Source: CAIJXV01 sp964497135
Lineage (GTDB): Bacteria; Verrucomicrobiota; Kiritimatiellia; CAIKKV01; CAIJXV01
Assembly: GCA_964497135.1 (NCBI GenBank)
Contig: CAZCDO010000018.1
Location: 1-32,125 of the forward strand
Length of the DNA stretch: 32,125 bases
Direction of reading: 5' to 3'
The translations under genes were made by a program, and so were the position numbers. The notes beneath the pieces are model-generated. The model was not told the DNA's origin. It made no database searches and saw nothing but the letters and a program-made list of their open reading frames with translations. Of this stretch, positions 1 to 8,018 are shown one piece after another. The stretch's first letter is position 1. Every line of letters starts with the position of its first letter.

Positions 1-9
1 GAAGAAAAA

Positions 10-27
10 GCGGGACTGAAGTCCCGC
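10..27. repeat. Short perfect stem-loop near the left edge
   Basis: GCGGGACT and AGTCCCGC form an 8-bp inverted repeat with a GA centre (equivalently a 7-bp stem with a TGAA loop). No T-run follows on the + strand, so it is not a standard terminator for a gene entering from the left. On the - strand a T-run does follow, but no - strand gene lies to the right. It may be a member of a dispersed palindromic repeat family; that is inference, because only one copy is in the window. Confidence 0.4.
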
Positions 28-63
28 AGTCCAAAGTAGAGACGGCCAGGGCGGGGCACCTCC

Positions 64-92
64 TTGCGTCCGCTCCGGGAATGTGCTATAAC
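64..92 (+). promoter_or_regulatory. Sigma-70-type promoter with extended -10
   Basis: The -35 is TTGCGT at 64-69 and the -10 is TATAAC at 87-92, with a 17-bp spacer and a TGn extension (TGC) directly before the -10. Transcription should begin near 98-100. This excludes the in-frame TTG at 64 as a start and supports ATG 115, which has AAGGGAG at 104-110. Confidence 0.7.
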
Positions 93-114
93 TCGTCTGA
101 ATCAAGGGAGCCAG

Positions 115-1137
115 ATGAATCCGATACGAAACGCAACTCATTTGTTGCGAATATTATACGAATACAAGCGGGGGGCGATCCGGTTAAAATCCATGCCCCT
201 GCGCCTGTGGGTTGAAACGACCAATGCCTGCAATTTGAAATGCGTGATGTGTCCCAACCGATGTGTGCCCGACAGCCAAAAAGGCTTGTTGCCCCTGTCG
301 GTATTCAAAAAAATTGTCGATGAAGCCTGCGAATTTGTGAATGACCTCTATCTCCATCATCGCGGAGAGCCCCTGCTCAACCCCCACCTGTTCGACATGC
401 TCGCCTATGCCCGGCGGGCGGGACTTAAAACCCGGTTCCATTCTAATGGCACCCTCCTGACCCCGGATCGGGCCGAAGCCTTGCTTGCGGATCCTCCGGA
501 CATGGTATCGTTTTCGGTGGATGGTTTTTCGAAACAGGCCTATGAATCGATTCGAGTCGGGGCGGATTTCGATCAAACCCTGGCCCATCTGTTTCATCTC
601 TTAAAGCGCAAACGCGAATTGAAGCGCAAGGCGCCCTATATTGTGGTCGAGCGCATCCGGTTCCGCCAAACGCCGACCGGCGAGACGCCCGAGTCCATCC
701 GGGAGCTGACCCAACGCTTTCTGGCCGCCGGCTTGGATGAGGTGATCGTCAAGGAAGAATACACCTGGGCGGAACCCGGTCAGTGCGATTGCAGTCCGGA
801 AACCCTGACCGCCCGCTGTACGTTTCCCTGGTATGCGATGGTGATCTGTTGGGATGGAACGGTGGCGCCCTGTCCCCAGGATTATCATGTGGCGATGCCG
901 ATGGGCAATGTCAATACCGCCTCTCTGCGTGAAATTTGGAATGGGCCGGCCTATCAGGCGTTGCGGAACAACCTGAAGCACGATGTCCAGGCGCTCGGGT
1001 TGTGTCGCTCTTGCGATCGGCTGCGCCGCAAAACCGTCGGCGGGATCCCCTTCCAATATATGGCCACCTTCCTGATCGATCATTTGATCGGCTACAACGC
1101 GTTACGGCGTAAACTGGGCACTTTCGAGCGAAATTGA
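115..1137 (+). CDS. Radical SAM/SPASM domain protein
   Basis: A 340-residue radical SAM enzyme. The N-terminal part carries the CxxxCxxC motif at Cys39, Cys43 and Cys46 (CNLKCVMC), which binds the [4Fe-4S] cluster that cleaves S-adenosylmethionine. It is followed by the usual barrel elements (HRGEPLLNP, FHSNGTLL, SFSVDG). The C-terminal third has a SPASM-like set of cysteines (CTFPW, CWDGTVAPCPQDY, GLCRSC) for auxiliary clusters. ATG 115 is chosen because it follows a good ribosome binding site and a promoter. The next gene, a glycosyltransferase, starts 4 bp after the stop, so the two are probably co-transcribed. SPASM proteins modify peptides, proteins or small molecules. The substrate cannot be read here; neighbouring glycosyltransferase and esterase genes hint at a saccharide or cell-surface role, which is inference. 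Confidence 0.85.
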   Translation: MNPIRNATHLLRILYEYKRGAIRLKSMPLRLWVETTNACNLKCVMCPNRCVPDSQKGLLPLSVFKKIVDEACEFVNDLYLHHRGEPLLNPHLFDMLAYARRAGLKTRFHSNGTLLTPDRAEALLADPPDMVSFSVDGFSKQAYESIRVGADFDQTLAHLFHLLKRKRELKRKAPYIVVERIRFRQTPTGETPESIRELTQRFLAAGLDEVIVKEEYTWAEPGQCDCSPETLTARCTFPWYAMVICWDGTVAPCPQDYHVAMPMGNVNTASLREIWNGPAYQALRNNLKHDVQALGLCRSCDRLRRKTVGGIPFQYMATFLIDHLIGYNALRRKLGTFERN

Positions 1138-1141
1138 CGGC

Positions 1142-2308
1142 ATGAAAATACTTTTCCTCGCACCGCACCCCTTTTACCAAAACCGGGGCACTCCAATCGC
1201 GGTCGATCTGTTGTTGGAGGTATTGTCCGCCCAGGGCCATTCGGTCGATGTCCTGACCTATGCCGAGGGAGAAGAGAAGCGGTATCCGGGCGTGACACTG
1301 ATCCGGATCCCGCGCCGGAAGGGGTTATCCGGAATCCGCCCCGGTTTTTCGTTGAAAAAACTGGCCTGCGATCTCCAACTGCTTCACCTTTTCCGCCGCC
1401 GTCTGCGCACCCACTCCTACGATCTGATTCATGCCGTGGAAGAATCCGTATTCATGGCCCGTTTCGCCCAACCCTCGGCGCGGCCCCTTCCTTATATTTA
1501 CGACATGGATTCCTCGCTGAGCCAGCAGATGATCGAAAAACATCGGTGGCTGGGCGTCTTCCGCCCCTTTTTCAACCGGCTGGAAAAAGCGGTTTTACGC
1601 CGGGCATTGGCCGTCATCCCCGTTTGTCGTTCGCTCGAAGAGGAGGCGATCCGGCTCGGGGCGCGGACCACCTTTCTCCTGCCGGACGTGTCGCTGTTAA
1701 ACGATTCGCCCGGAACGCCGAGCGACCTGGACCTTTCGCTCGAAAAGGGGTTTGAGCGACCCTGTTTCATGTATGTCGGTAATTTTGAATCGTATCAGGG
1801 CATCGATCTTCTGCTCGACGGGTGGGCGCAAGCCGTCATCCAGGGCGGACGGGGGACCCTGGTGTTGATTGGTGGGAAGCCGGCTGAAATCGAAAAATAT
1901 TCCGGCCGGGTCCGGCATCTGGGGCTGGCGGGGCGGGTGATATTGCAGCCTCAACAACCGATAGGGAAACTGGGCGGATTTTTGGCTTCCGCCGATTTTC
2001 TGGTGTCGCCCAGGACCCAGGGGATCAACACCCCGATGAAAATTTATTCCTATCTCGATTCGGGCAAGCCGGTGCTGGCCACCCGCCTGCCGACCCATAC
2101 CCAGGTTCTAACGCCCGAAATCGCGCATCTCATCGCCCCGGATCCCGCGGCGTGGGGCAAGGCGCTGGTGGAAATCCCGCAAGACCGGGAAGGCAATCGG
2201 CGGCTGGCTGAAGCCGCGCGCCGGTATGTGCGGGAGCATCACTCGCGCGAAGCCTTTCAGAAACGCGCCCGGTCAATTTATGACACGATAATAAGCGGTG
2301 TCCGATGA
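1142..2308 (+). CDS. Family 4 glycosyltransferase
   Basis: A 388-residue GT-B fold glycosyltransferase. The N-terminus has the typical ILFLAPHPFYQNRGTPIAVDLL acceptor-domain start, in which a GTP loop follows the first strand. The C-terminal nucleotide-sugar domain begins near residue 205 (FMYVGNFESYQGIDLLLDGW). It contains LVLIGGKP and the donor-site region GINTPMKIYSYLDSGKPVLAT, a recognised variant of the GT4 EX7E segment. No signal peptide or membrane segment is apparent, so it should act at the cytoplasmic face of the membrane or in the cytosol. Its last 4 bp overlap the esterase start (ATGA), indicating translational coupling. Donor and acceptor are unknown; a role in making a surface or storage glycan is inferred. 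Confidence 0.85.
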   Translation: MKILFLAPHPFYQNRGTPIAVDLLLEVLSAQGHSVDVLTYAEGEEKRYPGVTLIRIPRRKGLSGIRPGFSLKKLACDLQLLHLFRRRLRTHSYDLIHAVEESVFMARFAQPSARPLPYIYDMDSSLSQQMIEKHRWLGVFRPFFNRLEKAVLRRALAVIPVCRSLEEEAIRLGARTTFLLPDVSLLNDSPGTPSDLDLSLEKGFERPCFMYVGNFESYQGIDLLLDGWAQAVIQGGRGTLVLIGGKPAEIEKYSGRVRHLGLAGRVILQPQQPIGKLGGFLASADFLVSPRTQGINTPMKIYSYLDSGKPVLATRLPTHTQVLTPEIAHLIAPDPAAWGKALVEIPQDREGNRRLAEAARRYVREHHSREAFQKRARSIYDTIISGVR

Positions 2309-3498
2309 CCCTTGATGCGGCGGCCCTTTTCGCGGAAGGCGCCCGCGCAACGGACTCTCGCTCCGTGCCGTGGGATCTGCAATCGCTCTCGATTGCACCC
2401 CGGACCTTCGACGATCCCGAACGCAGTAGCAATCAGGTCAAAGCGCTATTCTACGAGGGGTTGCCTTGGAAGGGAAAGCCGACCCGGGTGTTTGCTTACT
2501 ATGGCCTGCCCCCATCGGAGCCGGGAGAGAAAGTCCCGGCGATGGTACTCGTGCATGGCGGCGGCGGCTCGGCGTTCATTCGTTGGGTTCAGTTGTGGGT
2601 CAGTCGCGGGTATGCCGCCATCGCCATGGATACGTGCGGCTGTGTCAGCGGCGACGGATACCTGAATCATCCGCGTCACGAATACGGCGGACCGGGCGGG
2701 TGGGGCGGATTCGATCAGATCGACGAACCGCTCCAGGACCAGTGGACCTTTCATGCCGTCGCGGATGTTATTCTGGCCCATTCGTTGATCCGATCTTTTC
2801 CGGCGGTCAACCCGGAGAAGATCGGGCTGACGGGAATATCGTGGGGGGGATACCTGGCGTGCATTGCGGCCGGGGTTGACCCGCGATTCAAGTTTGCCGC
2901 TCCCGTCTATGGGTGCGGATTCCTGGGCGACAACTCCGTCTGGTTGAGCGAATTCCAGAAGATGGGAAATGAAAAGGCCCGACGCTGGCTCACGAACTGG
3001 GATCCGTCGGTGTATCTTCCGCGGGTCCAAGTGCCGATGTTGTGGGTCACCGGAACCACGGATTTTGCTTTCCCGCTGGATTCATTGAAAAAATCCTATC
3101 GTCTCGGTCCAGCCGCGCGGATTTTGGCGGTGCGGGTCGGCATGCCTCACGGTCATGGAGAACCGGGAGAGAATCCCCCGGAGATCCAGGCCATGGCCGA
3201 CACCCTGTTGAAATCCGGAGTCCCCCTGGCCCGGATTGAACGGACCGGCCGAACGGGGCGTACCGCCTGGATTTCATTCGAGAGTCCGGCGCCGATCCTG
3301 AAGGCTGAACTGAACTACACGACGGGCTCCAACCCGTGGCAACAGCGGGAATGGATGACCCTCCCGGCCGATCTGGCCGTAAATGCCCGGCGGGCCTCGG
3401 CCATCCTGCCTCCGGGCGTTACCGTTTACTATTTCAACCTCTGGGATGAACGGAATCTCGTGGTCAGCAGCGAGCACGAGGAACTGCCGCCGGATTAA
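2305..3498 (+). CDS. Alpha/beta-hydrolase, acetylxylan esterase-like
   Basis: A 397-residue serine hydrolase. The nucleophile elbow is GISWGG with Ser179. Asp253 (VTGTTDFAFP) and His282 or His284 (GMPHGHGEPG) are the expected remaining triad residues, and VHGGGGSA supplies the oxyanion-hole loop. The inserted segment HEYGGPGGWGGFDQ and the overall order resemble bacterial dienelactone-hydrolase or acetylxylan-esterase proteins with an appended C-terminal domain (about residues 310-397). There is no recognisable signal peptide, so a cytoplasmic location is likely. The start overlaps the glycosyltransferase stop by 4 bp. Removal of acetyl or other acyl groups from a glycan is plausible from family and context, but the substrate is not shown. 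Confidence 0.75.
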   Translation: MTLDAAALFAEGARATDSRSVPWDLQSLSIAPRTFDDPERSSNQVKALFYEGLPWKGKPTRVFAYYGLPPSEPGEKVPAMVLVHGGGGSAFIRWVQLWVSRGYAAIAMDTCGCVSGDGYLNHPRHEYGGPGGWGGFDQIDEPLQDQWTFHAVADVILAHSLIRSFPAVNPEKIGLTGISWGGYLACIAAGVDPRFKFAAPVYGCGFLGDNSVWLSEFQKMGNEKARRWLTNWDPSVYLPRVQVPMLWVTGTTDFAFPLDSLKKSYRLGPAARILAVRVGMPHGHGEPGENPPEIQAMADTLLKSGVPLARIERTGRTGRTAWISFESPAPILKAELNYTTGSNPWQQREWMTLPADLAVNARRASAILPPGVTVYYFNLWDERNLVVSSEHEELPPD

Positions 3499-4307
3499 CC
3501 GGGGAGGGCGGACCGGCGGTGATACCGAATCATCCGGATCAGGGCCTGCCCGAGGCTGTTTCGCTGCCCCAGAATCGTTACCCGGCTCGATGGGTTTTTC
3601 AAGATGTCTTGCACGATTTCAACCGCATTTCCGGTGGGATTCGCCTCGGGCAGTCCGTTGGCATAACCCCCCAGTCCCGCTTCCTCGCCGGGAACGGGCA
3701 GGGGGTCCGAACCGGCCAGAATCCGGCAACCCGCCTGCCGGGCCAACCGGAAAATCGTCGATGCGGGGATCTGGCGCGGTCGGATGGCGGTGTCGCACAG
3801 CGCCAGAGCCGGGCCCATCTGTTCAACCAGATCCCGGGCGATTCGACCTCGTTCAAATAACCACTTGCCGGGGGACCAGGGCAGGATGGGCACCTGGCCT
3901 TCCGCGCGCAAGTTTTCGATGATTTGCCGGATGGGCAATCCGTCCCAGCGGGTCGGATGGGAGCCGAGGGCCAGGATCTCCATCTTTTCACGGGTGACGA
4001 ATTGACGGCCGACGATCAAGGTCAGCTCGGCCCCAGAGGCATTCCGGCAGAGCCAGGCCGCCTCCCCATCCGCCGCCGTCGCGGTCCATGTCCCTCCGGA
4101 TTGGGTTCGGGGTCCGTCGATCAATTCCTTCAGGGTGGGATTACCGACCCGCTCGGCGACCATCGCCAGATAGCGGGTGTCGTGAGATTCGGAGTCCGCC
4201 CACTGACCGAGCCGGGACCTTAAACCGTCCAGGGCCCGGGTCAAATCGTAACAGGGGTAAAGGTGGACATGGGCGTCCAGGATCACCGGCGAAGGGTTGC
4301 CATTCAT
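3495..4307 (-). CDS. Amidohydrolase-fold metal-dependent hydrolase
   Basis: A 270-residue protein starting near an HxH motif (DAHVHLYP, His13 and His15) typical of the first metal-binding strand of amidohydrolase/TIM-barrel hydrolases. ILAGSDPLP (Asp201) sits where the C-terminal metal Asp is expected. In between are ILPWSPGKW and ALCDTAIRPRQ, which do not identify a subfamily for me. It converges on the esterase gene: the tetranucleotide TTAA at 3495-3498 holds both stop codons. ATG 4307 lacks a Shine-Dalgarno sequence, but a promoter whose -10 lies 6 nt upstream would give a leaderless transcript. The substrate is unknown; it could also be described as a PHP- or TatD-like protein, which I consider less likely. 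Confidence 0.6.
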   Translation of the reverse strand: MNGNPSPVILDAHVHLYPCYDLTRALDGLRSRLGQWADSESHDTRYLAMVAERVGNPTLKELIDGPRTQSGGTWTATAADGEAAWLCRNASGAELTLIVGRQFVTREKMEILALGSHPTRWDGLPIRQIIENLRAEGQVPILPWSPGKWLFERGRIARDLVEQMGPALALCDTAIRPRQIPASTIFRLARQAGCRILAGSDPLPVPGEEAGLGGYANGLPEANPTGNAVEIVQDILKNPSSRVTILGQRNSLGQALIRMIRYHRRSALPG

Positions 4308-4313
4308 GCCGAA

Positions 4314-4342
4314 AAGGTATTCGGAATGGGCGCAAAAAGCAA
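4314..4342 (-). promoter_or_regulatory. Possible promoter for the amidohydrolase gene (leaderless)
   Basis: Read on the - strand, TTGCTT (4337-4342) and TACCTT (4314-4319) are separated by 17 bp. The -10 match is weak. Only 6 nt separate the -10 from ATG 4307, so transcription would begin at or next to the start codon. That fits the absence of a ribosome binding site. Confidence 0.35.
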
Positions 4343-4368
4343 CGGGATCCTGAAAAAATAAAAGATCC

Positions 4369-4398
4369 TTTACGGGGTTGCCTGGTTCGCGCTAAAAT
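4369..4398 (+). promoter_or_regulatory. Promoter for dnaE
   Basis: TTTACG (4369-4374) and TAAAAT (4393-4398) have an 18-bp spacer. The transcript would start near 4405, leaving a short leader with CAGGAG at 4408-4413 before ATG 4420. It is divergent from the amidohydrolase promoter. Confidence 0.55.
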
Positions 4399-4419
4399 AA
4401 GCGTTTTCAGGAGTCCTCC

Positions 4420-7400
4420 ATGAGTTTCGTTCATTTACATGTTCATTCGCATTTTTCGATGTTGGATGGCGCCGCCCGGATCGGCGACCTACTCAAAAAA
4501 GCCAAGAGTTTCGGCATGCCGGCCCTGGCCTTGACCGATCACGGGAATCTGCACGGCGCGGTGGAATTTTACAACAAGGCGCGGGAGATTGGGATCAAAC
4601 CCATCCTGGGCATCGAAGCCTATATCTCGCCGACCACCCGGCAGGATCGCAGTATGGGCAATCAGTCCGATGCGGCCTATCACCTGATACTGCTGGCGAT
4701 GAATGCCGTCGGGTGGCGCAACCTGATGCAATTATCCTCCCGGGCCTATCTCGAGGGGTTTTATTACAAGCCCCGGGTGGATCGGGAACTGCTGGCGCGG
4801 CACCAGGAGGGGGTGATTGCGTCCAGCGCCTGCCTGGGCGGAGAAATTCCCACCGCCTTGCTCCGCAACGATCGTCCGGCCGCCGAACGCATCGCCGCCG
4901 AATACCTGGAAATTTTCGGACGCGACCGTTTTTTCATTGAGTTGATGAAGCAGGGGGAACCCGATCAGGAGCAGGTCAACCCCGAGTTGGCGAGCCTCGC
5001 CCGGAAACTAAAAATCGGCCTGGTCGGCACCAACGATGTCCATTTTCTCGATCGACAGGACAAAGCTTCGCATGAGGTGCTGACCTGTATCTCCACCGGG
5101 AAGATGCTCACGGATGCCACGGGCATGCACTATTCTCCGGAACTGTATCTGAAGGACGTCGGGGAGATGAAGGCCCTTTTTGCCGAATATCCGGAAGCCG
5201 TCGAAAATACCTTGCGGATCAACGAACTGTGCAATGTGGACATGGATTTCAAATCCAAACACCTGCCGCGATTCAATCCGCCGGATGGCAGTCCGCCGAA
5301 CGACTACATGCGGAAACTGGCCTGGAGCGGCCTGGAAAAGCGTTTTGCGCCCGCCGGCATTCCCCCGGAATATCGGAGCCGGCTGGACTGGGAGTTGAAG
5401 GTGATTTGCGACAAGGGGTACAGCTCGTATTTTCTGATCGTCAACGATTTTGTTCAGTATGCCCGCAGTCAAAACATTCCCGCGGCGCCCAGGGGCAGCG
5501 GGGTGGCCACGCTGCTCGGCTATTCCCTGGGCATTGCCGATGTCGATCCGCTCCGCTACGGCCTGCTCTTCGAACGGTTCACCGACCCTCAGCGGGCCGA
5601 AGACCCCGATATCGATATCGACATGTGCCAGGAAGGCCGGGAAAAGGTCATTCAGTATGTTCGCGAAAAATACGGGCATGTGGCGCAGATCATCACCTAT
5701 GGAACCCTGAAGGCCCGCGCCGCGATCCGCGATGTCGGCCGGGTGATGAATATTCCCCTGTCCGAGGTGGATGCGATCGCCAAGAAAATCCCCGATGATC
5801 CCAAGATCACGGTCGACAAGGCGCTGGCCGACGAGCCCGAACTCCAGCGTCGCTACAATGACGATCCGCAATTCCACACGCTGATCGATCATGCCCGGTG
5901 CCTGCAGGGGCTGGCGCGCAATGCCTCGGTCCACGCCGCCGGGGTGGTGGTGTGCGACGAACCGCTGGAAGGCCTGGTGCCCCTCTGTCGGCAGAAAGGC
6001 GACCAGATCATCACCCAGTGGGACGGCCCGACCTGCGAAAAAGTCGGCATGATGAAAATGGATTTTCTGGGATTGCGGACGCTGACGATCATCCAGCGGG
6101 CGCGCGATCTGGTCCGCCGCACCACCGGGCGCGAAATCGATCCCGAAACCTTGCCGCTCGACGATCCGGGCGTGTTCGAGATTTTCCGCCAGGGCTGGAC
6201 CGTCGGGGTGTTCCAGTTTGAATCGGAGGGGATGCGCAATGTCCTGCAGAAAATGCAACCCAACCGCATCGAGGACTTGATCGCCGCCAACGCCATGTAC
6301 CGGCCCGGACCGATGAAATTGATCGACGATTATTGCAATCGCAAAAACGGGTCCGCCCCGGTGCCCCCCATCCATGCCTTGATCGACGACCTGCTGGCCG
6401 AGACCTATGGCGTCATGGTGTACCAGGAGCAGGTGATGCAGGTGGTCAACCGCCTGGGAAAATTGCCCTTGAACCGGGCGTTAACCTTGATCAAGGCGAT
6501 TTCCAAAAAGAAGAAATCGGTGATCGAGGAGGAACGCCCCCATTTTCTCAAGGGGGCGGAGGAAAACGGGATTAACCAGAAAAAGGCGGAGGAGCTGTTC
6601 GCCCTGATCGAGGTGTTCGCCGAATACGGGTTCAATAAGGCCCATTCCACCCGCTATGCGATCGTGGCCTATCAGACCGCCTATTTTAAACACTATTATC
6701 CCCGGGAGTTTCTCGCCGCCTCGCTGACCTTCGAGTGCGGGGATCTCGACAAAGTGGCCGTGTTTATGGCCGATGCGGAGCGGATGGAGATTACCGTCGC
6801 GCCGCCCGATATCAATGTGTCCGAACACGATTTTACCGTCGATGAAAACGCGGTCCGGTTTGGGTTGGGGGCGGTCAAAGGGGTGGGGGCGGGCGCGGTG
6901 GAAGCGATTTGTGCCGCGCGGCGGACGGTGGGGAAATTCGAGGATTTATTCCATTTTTGCCGATCCGTCGATCCGCGCGGGGTCAACCGGTCGACGGTGG
7001 AAGCCCTGATCAAGTGTGGCGCCTTCGATGGCGTGGCGGGCGAGAAGGGGCATCGGGCCGCGATGATTGCCGCCATCGATTCCGCGATTCAAGCCGCCCA
7101 GTCGGATGCCCGGGATCGGGTGTCGGGCCAGATGAGCTTTTTCGATTCCGGCGCGGGGCTGGCCGCCGAAAACCAGAAATTGACCTATCCGACGGTCACC
7201 GCCTGGACCCAGGACGAGATGCTCGCGGCGGAAAAGGATACGCTGGGCTTTTATGTGACCAATCATCCGCTCTCCAAATACTGGTATATCACTGAATGTT
7301 TCAATCAACCCCGGGGGGTGACGGCTTCGCAAACGGACCGGGTTCAGGCTGAAACCCCGGTGGGGATCGGATGCATGGTGACGCAATTCCGCACGATGCT

Positions 7401-7944
7401 GATGAAAAAAGGGCCGTCGCAGGGCAAAAAAATGGCCATGTTCGCCGCGCTGGATCGCACGGGTAGTCTGGATTGCGTGATGTTTGCGGACACCTTCGAA
7501 CGCTTTTCCGATATTTGCCGCGAGGATGCCCTGTTGTTTGTGACGGGGACCCTCGACCAGAGTCGCGAACGGCCCTCTCTGCGAGTGGACGAGGTGACCC
7601 CGCTGGCCAAATGGGCTGAAAAGGCCGCCCTTCACCTTCGAATAAAATTGAATGCCCAACAGATGACCGGTCCTTTTTTGGAGTCGCTGGGGGCCGTTTT
7701 GCGCGCCTATCCGGGAATGGTCCCGGTGCAATTCGACTGCCGTCCGTCCGCTGAAATCCCGGTGCGCCTGGTGATCGATGGCGATCACACCTGGAAAGTG
7801 AAACCGCTGGCCACCCTGCTGGCCGAATTGGAACGGCTGCTCGGACGGGAAGGGCTGGATTTCGAAGTCAAAACACTGCGTCCGGTGGAACGCAAGGGCT
7901 GGTCTTCGGGGCGGCCGGCGTTCCGCGCCGGGGCCGGGCGGTAG
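4420..7944 (+). CDS. dnaE: DNA polymerase III subunit alpha
   Basis: The replicative C-family polymerase, 1174 residues, a normal DnaE length. The PHP domain is at the N-terminus (LHVHSHFSMLDG, ALTDHGNLHG, GIEAY, YHLILLA, SSACLGG, GTNDVHF), and the expected His, Asp, Glu and Cys metal ligands are all present. The catalytic aspartates are visible: Asp397 and Asp399 in PDIDIDM and Asp548 in MKMDFLGLRTLTII. The position after the second catalytic triplet is Met instead of the commoner Phe. Fingers, the beta-binding region, helix-hairpin-helix and an OB-type domain (about residues 985-1060) follow in the usual order. It has its own promoter and ribosome binding site. The next gene converges on it, with 74 bp between stops and no clear hairpin terminator. 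Confidence 0.97.
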   Translation: MSFVHLHVHSHFSMLDGAARIGDLLKKAKSFGMPALALTDHGNLHGAVEFYNKAREIGIKPILGIEAYISPTTRQDRSMGNQSDAAYHLILLAMNAVGWRNLMQLSSRAYLEGFYYKPRVDRELLARHQEGVIASSACLGGEIPTALLRNDRPAAERIAAEYLEIFGRDRFFIELMKQGEPDQEQVNPELASLARKLKIGLVGTNDVHFLDRQDKASHEVLTCISTGKMLTDATGMHYSPELYLKDVGEMKALFAEYPEAVENTLRINELCNVDMDFKSKHLPRFNPPDGSPPNDYMRKLAWSGLEKRFAPAGIPPEYRSRLDWELKVICDKGYSSYFLIVNDFVQYARSQNIPAAPRGSGVATLLGYSLGIADVDPLRYGLLFERFTDPQRAEDPDIDIDMCQEGREKVIQYVREKYGHVAQIITYGTLKARAAIRDVGRVMNIPLSEVDAIAKKIPDDPKITVDKALADEPELQRRYNDDPQFHTLIDHARCLQGLARNASVHAAGVVVCDEPLEGLVPLCRQKGDQIITQWDGPTCEKVGMMKMDFLGLRTLTIIQRARDLVRRTTGREIDPETLPLDDPGVFEIFRQGWTVGVFQFESEGMRNVLQKMQPNRIEDLIAANAMYRPGPMKLIDDYCNRKNGSAPVPPIHALIDDLLAETYGVMVYQEQVMQVVNRLGKLPLNRALTLIKAISKKKKSVIEEERPHFLKGAEENGINQKKAEELFALIEVFAEYGFNKAHSTRYAIVAYQTAYFKHYYPREFLAASLTFECGDLDKVAVFMADAERMEITVAPPDINVSEHDFTVDENAVRFGLGAVKGVGAGAVEAICAARRTVGKFEDLFHFCRSVDPRGVNRSTVEALIKCGAFDGVAGEKGHRAAMIAAIDSAIQAAQSDARDRVSGQMSFFDSGAGLAAENQKLTYPTVTAWTQDEMLAAEKDTLGFYVTNHPLSKYWYITECFNQPRGVTASQTDRVQAETPVGIGCMVTQFRTMLMKKGPSQGKKMAMFAALDRTGSLDCVMFADTFERFSDICREDALLFVTGTLDQSRERPSLRVDEVTPLAKWAEKAALHLRIKLNAQQMTGPFLESLGAVLRAYPGMVPVQFDCRPSAEIPVRLVIDGDHTWKVKPLATLLAELERLLGREGLDFEVKTLRPVERKGWSSGRPAFRAGAGR

Positions 7945-8018
7945 TCCCTTCGTGGCTACCCCAAGACTACTACGAAATAGACGGAAGGTGCAAAGGGGGA
8001 GACATTCAAAAAAACCGG

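Noticed and set aside
5008..6375. 455-codon - strand frame inside dnaE
   Set aside because: Antisense to the conserved polymerase core, with no recognisable domain and no start signals.
7945..8018. Terminator between the convergent dnaE and phosphorylase-like genes
   Set aside because: A seven-T run follows the - strand stop, but I could find no convincing GC-rich hairpin before it.
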